From assembly GCA_038503065.1 (NCBI GenBank), contig JBCAMK010000013.1, positions 1,240,001 to 1,304,000 of the forward strand: DNA of 64,000 nt. Direction: 5' to 3'. Under the pieces are notes generated by a model. It searched no databases, was not told the DNA's origin, and saw only the letters and a program-made list of their open reading frames with translations. Both the position numbers and the translations under genes were made by a program. Below are positions 56,801 to 64,000 of this stretch, piece after piece; the stretch's first letter is position 1, and every line of letters starts with the position of its first letter. The DNA comes from Paragyromitra xinjiangensis (taxonomy: Eukaryota; Ascomycota; Pezizomycetes; Pezizales; Discinaceae).

Positions 56801-59187
56801 CATCGTCTGCAACATCATCTACCAACTTTGTCCCGGTGTCTTTATCCTTCATCTTAGCCTCCTTTTTGCCCTTGCGCCCTTCGAAATTTCCCCAGATCTG
56901 TTTTCCTTTCTCCGTCTTCTTCCACACGTAATAAAAGCGTACAATCTCCGCCTCCTTTCGAGTCTTGACGTATTTGGTGACGCTGTGAAGCTCGCTCCCA
57001 AATTTCGCTACTCCCTCTTCAAAGCGTTTCAGTTCATCCGGTTTCAACTTCGGCTCCCTGAGATCCTTAGTAACATGAACCTTCTGTAGTTGTTCCAGAG
57101 CTTTATCCTTATCGAAGTCATTGGAGTATAACAACTCGATCGCTTTATCTTGATAGTTTACTGCCCAATACTGAACTCCAGGCCCGGTCATAGTCCCACC
57201 CGGCAAACTACCGCAAATCTTCTTCGTATCCCTCATATACTCATTGACGGTGCTCAAGGCCTCCTCCTCCTTCTTTTCCGCCTCCTCGCCCGTCCCTTCC
57301 TCGGGGAGCTTGAATAACAAGGTCGATGTCGTTCCATCATCTTCACCTCGCCGAATATATCCTGGTGGCTCGTCCATAACCCATTTCGGCCGCTTCTCCT
57401 TTGCCGCAGCTTCAGCTTCCGCTGCAGCGGCGCTCTTGGCACTTTTGTTGCCGCCTTTTTGGTACTTCTTTTTAATTTCAACAGGTTTAACATACTCAAC
57501 AGGTCGTCCGTGCCATACATTAACATTCGCTTGGTGCCTAGGTCCAATTCGTGAAGCCGCCCGGGGAAAGATACGGTCATCAGGGTCGAGAGCATCTTCA
57601 ACACGACAATGCTGGCCCAGGTACCTCATTGGCCACATTTGCGCCCAATGCATCTGTTCCGCAGTTGGCATCTTTTCGAAATCAGTCGTGTCGGATGGTG
57701 TTGCTGTGTCTATTCCGGCAGCTCCGGGGGACATGTCTTCGTCTTCATCATCATAAACATCTTCTTCCACGTCATTGCTGGTGTTTGTACCGGGGGTCAA
57801 TGTGGGGGTGTTGCGAGCTTCGAGCTTGCGTTCTTGAGCTCGGTTACAGGGACCGCAGGCCCAGGCAAAGCCTCGACTAGGCTTTTTGAGCAAGGGTGGG
57901 CGAACACAGTTCATGTGGTACGTGTTGCCACAAACTGCACAGTGTACGGAATCGGTACTACATTTTACAAAGTTAGCATTTTCCAGACGATCAGTATTCC
58001 AAGTGACAGTAAAATCAATAATATTATACCTAGCACAAAACCCTGAACACCGCTTGCATTCCTTCATTTGGCTGCAAAGTTCTTTTGCTCTTTGTGGTTC
58101 CACCAGCAAATATTTCCATCGCTCGACCAGTACTTTGCGCACCTTCTCCGGCACATTTCGCACCTGGTTTGTGGGAATTACATCGTAATAGCGGTGAATA
58201 TAACGGTCAAACATTTTCTCGAAATAAAAACTATCTCGACGTTTTCGGAACTCGTCGACATCTTCAACCTCTGAACGATGGAGAATGTAGCACTTTCCGC
58301 GAATAGCAGCGAGGGGACAGCTATCGGAGTGCATCGACGAGAAAAGCACGCGCGTATCGGTCACTTTCCGTTGGATATCTTTTGGTCTATAATACCAATT
58401 TACTCGGATAGAGTCGATAGGCTGCGTTGGGTCATTGTTGGTGTGGAGAAACTCCATGATACGGGCAAGGTAGTAGGGTTCGCCTGGGGGCTCGCAAACG
58501 AGGTAAATATGGTCTGGAATACGGCATATGTTAACGGGGGAATTTTTGCAATAAAAGTGCCCGTAACGGCAAAGTATTAAACAATAGCAAGTAATTTTGT
58601 GTGAAGTCTTTTAATAAGTGAGAAAATTGGAAGCTTAAAAACATTGAATTCGTACCATTAACCGACAAGGTTGTGCCGTCGTCCGCAATTAGCTGCCCAT
58701 CCTTCAGGCGCGGATTCTCGAAGCTCAACATATTCGAAAGCCCCATATCCCTCGGCATGACAGGCGCAATATGGTGATTCTTCCTCTTTTTGCTACCAGC
58801 TGATGTGGTAGTCGCGACCATCGCGGTAATCTCCTTGGCCCCTTCCTTGTCCTTGCTTCCGGTCCCTCCTACAGCCGACGCTCTCCTGGATGATGCAGTT
58901 GTGGGTGCTACGGCAATCTCAGTAGCCGCCCCAGCAGCTGATTTGCTTGACGATGATGCGGCTGAGGGGGTGGATGTGTACTCGTAATCCATATCATTGT
59001 CTTTATCCTCGGCATAGTTCACGCGTGACCCACGATTCCGAGAGCGCGTGCCGTAAGGAGACGTAGAGCGGATGTTGAGAGCGGCTGGAGTTTGAACAGC
59101 GCTTGTGGAGGTGGATGTGGAGGTTTCGTTGGGAGCGCCATTGCCAGCGGGAGCGCGGGAAGCCGTTGACGATTTACGATCGGCCAT
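53853..59187 (-). CDS. SNT2: SNT2-type chromatin regulator (BAH, PHD and extended PHD fingers)
   Basis: Five exons, 59187-58656, 58513-56058, 56004-55569, 55504-55305 and 55172-53853, give about 1647 residues with matching phases. The order is: disordered Ser/Ala-rich N-terminus; BAH domain from ~178 (DHIYLVCEPPGEPYYLARI, WYYRPKDIQR); first PHD (~331-396, HCAVCGNTYHMNC); SANT-like helix region (~665-712, ELKRFEEGVAKFG ... IVRFYYVWKKTEKG); a GATA-like finger (~766, CKFCNTRSSRQWRRAP ... CRRC); PHD2 (~940, CGVCNELEPLGNQHLVCRDC); and an extended PHD (CVLCPCHGT ... WAHVICAVW ... CQVCHASVHVGCAHKAGW). A second GATA-like finger (~1299, CFSCQTDVSPLWW ... CNRC) follows. The protein ends in a His/Pro/Ser-rich tail. 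Yeast Snt2 forms the Snt2C complex with Ecm5 and Rpd3 in stress-gene control; in filamentous fungi it affects development and autophagy. Confidence 0.93.
53950..54560 (-). repeat. Degenerate (H-x-S-P-H) repeats in the SNT2-type tail
   Basis: The last exon encodes many copies of short units such as HVSPH-PQ and HMSPH-P, built on an ACATG(T/A)(G)TGGTGA-type plus-strand pattern of ~21 bases between about 54000 and 54330, then Pro/His-rich sequence and a poly-Pro run (54541-54570). The encoded tail is intrinsically disordered and His-rich. Repeat number is likely variable between strains. Confidence 0.75.
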
Positions 59188-59336
59188 CGAGGCACAGGGT
59201 TAAAGAACAAGCAAGTTTGAAGACCAGATTCCCGGAGGTTGAGTAGAGAAACCTGGAGATGAGGAATAGATATGCAGATTGGTCAAGTGCTGTGCCAGTC
59301 TGGTGGATTGAGGATATGCTGAAAGGATTGGAGAGA

Positions 59337-59835
59337 GTGGGTGGGGTGGGGGGGGGTGGGTGGGTTGTGTTGGTTTGGGTTGGTTTGGATGGCTTCAAGA
59401 AGATAGATGAAATAATGATCGACTGGATGAAAAGAAGTAAAGTGTGAAGGGGGGGGGAGAAGGAGTGGTGGGAGGGGGGGAAGAAGGCAAGCGCTGAAAT
59501 TTATGAGTCTATGACAGAAGGGTCCCACCCAAGGGAGAAAGATTAAGGTGGGAACTGGGGAAGGTTGGGCAGAGAGCGTGCTAGATATGTCCGTCCCCAG
59601 CTGCAGGGCTATGGCAGCCCCAAGCGAAATCTAGAAAGACCTGGAAGACAAAACGAACTCAACTAATATTCCCGTGGTCCTTGAAGAATTAATTACTTCA
59701 ACTCTTCACAGCAGTAGTATCTCAGCTCAAGCATAAGAAATATCGATAGTGGAATAGATGAATTGAAGATGCTGGACAGATGGGGAGGAGGGGGGGCGAG
59801 AAAGGAATGTGAGGGAGAAGGAGGGGAGGGGGGGG
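59337..59835 (+). repeat. G-rich tracts (possible G-quadruplexes)
   Basis: Runs of 3-9 guanines recur: GTGGGGTGGGGGGGGGTGGG near 59341-59360, GGGGGGGGG near 59449-59457, GGGAGGGGGGG near 59471-59480, and GGAGGAGGGGGGGC and GGGGAGGGGGGGGG near 59784-59837. Four or more G-runs lie within 30 bases in several places. Confidence 0.7.
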
Positions 59836-60717
59836 GAGCCGAACACGGGGAGAAAGAGAGAGAAGGGATATGAGGGTGGGTGGTGGGTGTGGGGAGTGTG
59901 GGAGAGAAGAGAGTTCAGGCCGGGCCACACGTCAGGAGTCGCGGGAATCGGACATATGCCCATGTGAGCTGTAAAATATGGAAAGAAGAGTTGGGGATAC
60001 CGTGAGGGCATGGGAATTCCGTACCAACACCTCAAATGTCAAAAATCATTAGAAGCAAAGAGTTGGACACTGCTGTCGCGTGTAATGCGATGACCAACGC
60101 CGCCGCCGCCTTCAAAAAATAATAAGGGAAAGTCTGCTACTGATCTCAGTTTACATATATCGACGTGCCACCTTGGACGCGACAGGGTGTCCAACATCAA
60201 CAGCATCCAACAACCAAAACACGGCCGAATAAATCGGAATTCCCGTTCGTAAACAAGCACTGAGTCGATATCCATTATCAGACGGAGAATTCATTCAGTC
60301 GGAAATGATGCGCTCTGTGCTCTGGAACACCTGTCGTCCAAGATCGGTCACCCAGAGAACCCCGACGTTACACGCTAACCCAGGAGAGACACACACTAAC
60401 ACAACTTCACCTCACCAGGAGCCACCTGCGGGTGCAAAACGGACATTCTGGGTTGGAAAAAACAGTTTGGAACTCCAGGGGTGACGATTGCCTATTGAAA
60501 AAGCATTGTAACCATCTTTTACGACAGGAATTCTAACGTATTTTATGATATTGCAGGGATCTCACGATGTTCTACGTCCTCGCGAGCAGCCTGTCGTCCT
60601 CTGCAGGCAGCGGCTCTGCCTAGCCTGCTCAATGCGGGTCCCCAAGGGCCGCGCGCCAAGGACAATCATCATCCATTGCGTTAGTAATCTATATCAGGGT
60701 CAGGGTTCTGTAGGGCA

Positions 60718-60725
60718 AACCCTAA
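60718..60725 (+). promoter_or_regulatory. Telobox-like AACCCTAA upstream of P0 gene
   Basis: AACCCTAA about 160 bases upstream of the P0 start, next to an inverted AGGGT (60696-60705). Telobox-like AACCCTA elements are enriched in promoters of ribosomal-protein genes in plants and many fungi, so this is a plausible regulatory element. Assignment is inference from position and motif. Confidence 0.4.
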
Positions 60726-60881
60726 ATCCCCTGCGGCAGTCCCCAGCTGCATACCCGCACAAACCATCTAAAGAGTAAAACAACATCGCGGAATTTCATC
60801 CCTCAGTAATCACCATATCGAATCCCCCATAAACCCATCATCTTGAACCTTAAATATCCTCTCTTCATCAAATAAGAAGAA

Positions 60882-62031
60882 ATGGGGGTCAAGACTAACA
60901 AAGCCGAATACTTCGAGAAATTGAAGGGTCTCCTTGAGCAATATAAGAGCATCTTCATCGTTGGCGTTGACAATGTGAGTTTCTCCTATCTAGCAACCGA
61001 ATTTGAACTTCAGAGACTTATCTGGAGGGATTATAACTGATGATTACTTTTTTCTCGAATAAAGGTCTCTTCCCAGCAGATGCACGAAATTCGTGTCTCC
61101 CTGAGAGGCCAGGCTGTTGTTCTTATGGGCAAGAACACCATGGTCCGTCGCGCCATCCGTATCTTGTCGAGCGACTTCCCCGAATACGAGCGTCTCCTCC
61201 CGCACGTCAAGGGTACGTTCTTCATTTCTAGCTCTAGTCAACTTTTCCTAATAACCATGCTCTTGTAGGCAATGTCGGTTTCGTCTTCACCAACGAAGAC
61301 CTCAAGATAATCCGTGACAAGGTTCTCGCCAACAAGATCGCCGCCCCTGCCCGTGCTGGTGCCGTCGCTCCTCTTGACGTGTACGTTCCCGCTGGTAACA
61401 CCGGTATGGAACCCGGAAAGACCTCTTTCTTCCAGGCTCTTGGTATTCCAACCAAGATTGCCCGTGGTACCATTGAAATCACTACCGATCTGAAGCTTGT
61501 TGAGTCCGGTTCGAAGGTCGGAGCCTCTGAGGCTACCTTGTTGAACATGCTCAACATCTCTCCCTTCACTTATGGTATGGGGATTATCCAGGTCTACGAC
61601 CAGGGTCAGGTCTTCCCTTCTTCCGTCCTCGATATCGAAGAGAGCCAGCTTCTGAAGGCTTTCCTTTCTGCTGTCAACACCATTGCTACCATCTCGTTGG
61701 CTGCAAACTACCCGACCCTCCCGTCGGTTATCCACTCGTTAGTCAACTCGTATAAGAACGCCATTGCTGTTGCCCTTGGCACCGAGTACTCTTGGGAGGC
61801 GATTGATGAGCTTAAGGACCGCATTGCCAACCCTGAGGCATACGCTTCCGCTGCTCCGGCTGCCACTTCCGGTGGCGGCGGAGACGCTCCTGCAGCGAAG
61901 GAGGAGGAGGCGAAGAAGGATGAATCTGAGGCGGAGGAATCTGACGAGGGTATGTTCTTTGTATCATCTTTAATCATGGCTGGGATGGTTGCTAACGGTT
62001 TGCAGGTGGTTTTGGAGACTTGTTCGGTTAA
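60882..62031 (+). CDS. RPP0: 60S acidic ribosomal stalk protein P0 (uL10)
   Basis: Base of the ribosomal stalk that holds the P1/P2 dimers and recruits translational GTPases. Four exons, 60882-60974, 61065-61212, 61269-61949 and 62006-62031, give 315 residues. The uL10 domain is clear: [107 protein letters not shown] and [19 protein letters not shown]. An Ala/Gly hinge and an acidic Glu-rich tail follow, as in all eukaryotic P0. The extreme C-terminus ends [12 protein letters not shown], whereas the common eukaryotic ending is SDxDMGFGLFD. The final exon is only 26 nt. Codon use is strongly C-ending, as expected for a highly expressed gene. Confidence 0.95.
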
Positions 62032-63934
62032 ACATATAGTGTTAAGCTGAGCCTCGATTTACCAAATAGAATCAAAAAATATCTTCTTCATTACTGATCA
62101 TCTCCTGTGAAGTCCGCGATTGTTTCAAACTAACCAACAACTAACCCACAGCCTAGTAGTGTTAATTCTTGCTAGATCGGAAGGTTAGTTCCTTCCTTAT
62201 ACTTTATCATTTCTCTCATTTTTATCCCTGTACCTGCCCATATCCCCATGGCGAAGGATTAAGATATTTTTAACCCCGAGTTTTTTATATAAAAATACGT
62301 TGAAGATGAAAAAGCAACAACAACACTCTAATTTTTTCATGACGCCTCCACTTTATCCCTTCACTTATCACACTATCTTCATCGTTTTACCGTTGAATGC
62401 GTGCTAACAGAAGAAAAAGTGACTTTAGGTTTTCTGGTGCCTCATCGATCGGTCGCAAAATTCAAGAGTAATAGTTATGTTTTGTGATATCTACGTGCGA
62501 TCGGCCTGTGTGTTGCGTATAGCTGTCTGCGTACAACCAACTATACCCAGTTTGTTTTGCCGACCAATCGGTCGCTAGTAAGATTTGAAAGCTGTCTACC
62601 GTACTAATCTCATTCGGGTTCACGATTGGTTGGTGACCGGGTTAGGTTTCGGACTTATAGCGTCACTCGAGCACGGAATTTGGCTTGGCAGTACTCATTA
62701 TTGGGTTCGATGATCTTAGTTGGAGGAAAGCTACAGGAAAACCAGTGTCTATCTCATCTGCAGTTTAATAGTCCTATAATATTGGAGATGCCGAAAGAGA
62801 TGAGGATGACTTGGATTCGACCTTTAGTTAGATATCCTAGAAACCAATGATATTTTATAAAACCTTGCATCTTTGCTTGTGATACCAAGATCCATTCCAA
62901 ATAATCGCTTCTAGCCGGCCATGGTGCGATCGGCAACAATTTCTTGCCCCCAATTGGCAGGGATGAACGATGAACGTGGAGCTAGTAGATTACTATTTAT
63001 GGAGGGGGGTTAGAACTAGGGTGGTGTGGTCATTGGAAGGTTGAGCATCGGGTGAAATCTTGCAGTGTTCTTGGGCTATTAGGATTTTTTCGGGGGTTCT
63101 GATCCTCCGATCCTCCTCCGGGCTCGGGGTATCATGCTAGTAGAACTAATGCGCGCATTTCGCTGGAATCTCGATGTGACTTGACCAGTGGGTATGTCCT
63201 TATAGGCTATATTTGAACCTGTTCTTATAAACGTTACTTCTATGATTTGCGTTTCTCTCCCTGAGTAGGGAGAAACTTATGGGGTAGCGCAGCATGCGAG
63301 TGATATTTTATGAATTAAGATATACCAAATTTAAAACCATTACGGCTTAATGTCTTGCTTTCTGGCTTACATTATATTTCTTCGAAAGATGGCTATTGTT
63401 CTGCTCGGGAAAGTTTGAGCCATTTCTTGCTGTTACCTAGGTGGACTATTCTCCCGTACTGCCATAACGCCATACGAATGGGGCTGAAATTCCGTGGGAA
63501 TTTATTCTCGCGGTAAGTAGTAATTAATTATTTGATTAGATTTTTTCTCTCGTGACCCCTTTAGATTATGTTCTTATATTTTAGGCTCGGGCTTGTAGCG
63601 TATGAGGCGCGACATGTTCGGCTTGGGAACTATTGGGATTTTTTACGAGTCAGGTGGATAGAAGAGAAAGTACATGCAGGTAAGCAAAACGGTCATACGT
63701 TTGTACCATCCAGTAACCAACTACAAACCTGTTCCTTGCCTGAAATCATACAAGATCTACTTCAATCCATATAGACATCAATCATCCCTTCCTCTAGGCG
63801 CTCCTCGTCCTCGTCCTCGGCTACATATACTACTCCAAATACTATACACCAGTCAGATATAAATATGATTACATGTAGTTTCTCTTACCTTTTAGCGTGG
63901 TATGTCGTAGCCCATTTATATACGAGCACAAAAA
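62032..63934. other. Intergenic 1.9-kb stretch
   Basis: The first ~250 bases are A/T-rich 3' UTR of P0. No gene is supported. A TACATGTA palindrome lies at 63870-63877 and a TATATA at 63917-63922 just before a possible start codon. Confidence 0.5.
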
Positions 63935-64000
63935 ATGGGTAAGCTCCGCATCTTTCCTCCTTCTTCCTACAGCCACATCAAGCACCCTCTGGCCGTGCTC
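63935..64000 (+). CDS. Possible start of a gene cut off by the window end
   Basis: ATG at 63935 after an A-rich leader and a TATATA at 63917 opens a frame that is still open at the last base (22 codons, starting MGKLRIFPP). GGTAAG right after the ATG and a pyrimidine-rich CTTCCTACAG at 63962-63975 could instead be a short intron. Too little is present to identify it. Confidence 0.25.
   Translation, partial: MGKLRIFPPSSYSHIKHPLAVL

Larger units (their letters stand above)
59188..60881. other. Intergenic region between SNT2-type gene and ribosomal P0 gene
   Basis: The left part is promoter of the minus-strand SNT2-type gene and contains G-rich plus-strand tracts (59337-59365, 59446-59480, 59785-59835) with potential for G-quadruplexes. 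The right part is promoter and leader of P0. No further gene supported; overlapping short minus-strand frames at 59174-60035 are C-rich shadows of the G-tracts. Confidence 0.55.

Noticed and set aside
56299..56931. Plus-strand frame of 210 codons
   Set aside because: Antisense to the SNT2-type gene; Ser/Phe/Leu-rich shadow of Lys/Glu-rich coding sequence.

Overview
This window looks like nuclear DNA of a filamentous ascomycete (Pezizomycotina). Genes are monocistronic, lie on both strands, and are split by short introns (about 54-160 nt) with GT..AG ends and CTAAC-like branch sites. The gene set combines conserved eukaryotic housekeeping genes with families typical of filamentous fungi: an APH-like kinase-fold protein, a DUF7025-type AAA ATPase, a DUF7708 STAND-like protein and an F-box/ankyrin protein. 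I infer Pezizomycotina and cannot name a genus. All exon boundaries were worked out by hand from splice signals, reading phase and family conservation.

Layout. 0.7-3.5 kb: SEC66/SEC71-type translocon subunit (+) and PTC7-type mitochondrial PP2C phosphatase (-), convergent. 6.7-10.9 kb: a 1308-residue PH-domain protein of the Caf120/Skg3 type (+), after a long pyrimidine-rich leader. 12.9-14.7 kb: APH-family protein (+). 17.9-18.6 kb: Ser-rich fungal protein (-). 22.7-23.5 kb: low-complexity/coiled-coil protein (+). 23.5-28.2 kb: gene-poor, with a decayed ankyrin gene and a small cysteine-rich zinc-ribbon-like ORF behind a TATA box. 28.3-31.3 kb: CLIP-170/Bik1/Tip1-type microtubule plus-end protein (+). 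32.0-33.2 kb: F-box/ankyrin protein (+). 34.1-35.1 kb: secreted PAN/apple-like protein (-). 35.1-38.5 kb: gene-poor, with one tRNA-like B box. 38.5-39.8 kb: uroporphyrinogen decarboxylase HEM12 (+), whose active-site loop is encoded by an 18-nt microexon. 40.0-41.2 kb: secreted alpha/beta-hydrolase (-). 41.8-45.8 kb: MSH1, mitochondrial MutS (-), 12 exons. 46.0-48.9 kb: AAA ATPase (-), divergent from a DUF7708 STAND-like protein at 49.4-51.5 kb (+). 51.5-53.8 kb: non-coding or relic DNA with a 39-bp inverted repeat. 53.9-59.2 kb: SNT2-type BAH/PHD chromatin regulator (-). 60.9-62.0 kb: ribosomal protein P0 (+). 62.0-64.0 kb: non-coding, with a possible gene start at the very end.

There is no operon or obvious biosynthetic cluster, and most neighbours are functionally independent (secretion, mitochondrial maintenance, haem synthesis, translation, chromatin, cytoskeleton). 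The one arrangement that could be a functional unit is the divergent AAA-ATPase/STAND-like pair around 49 kb. The sequence-level signals I find most worth checking are the HEM12 microexon, the roughly tenfold excess of the palindrome TACATGTA, the decayed ankyrin gene, the inverted repeat at 52.6 kb, and the atypical C-terminus of P0.
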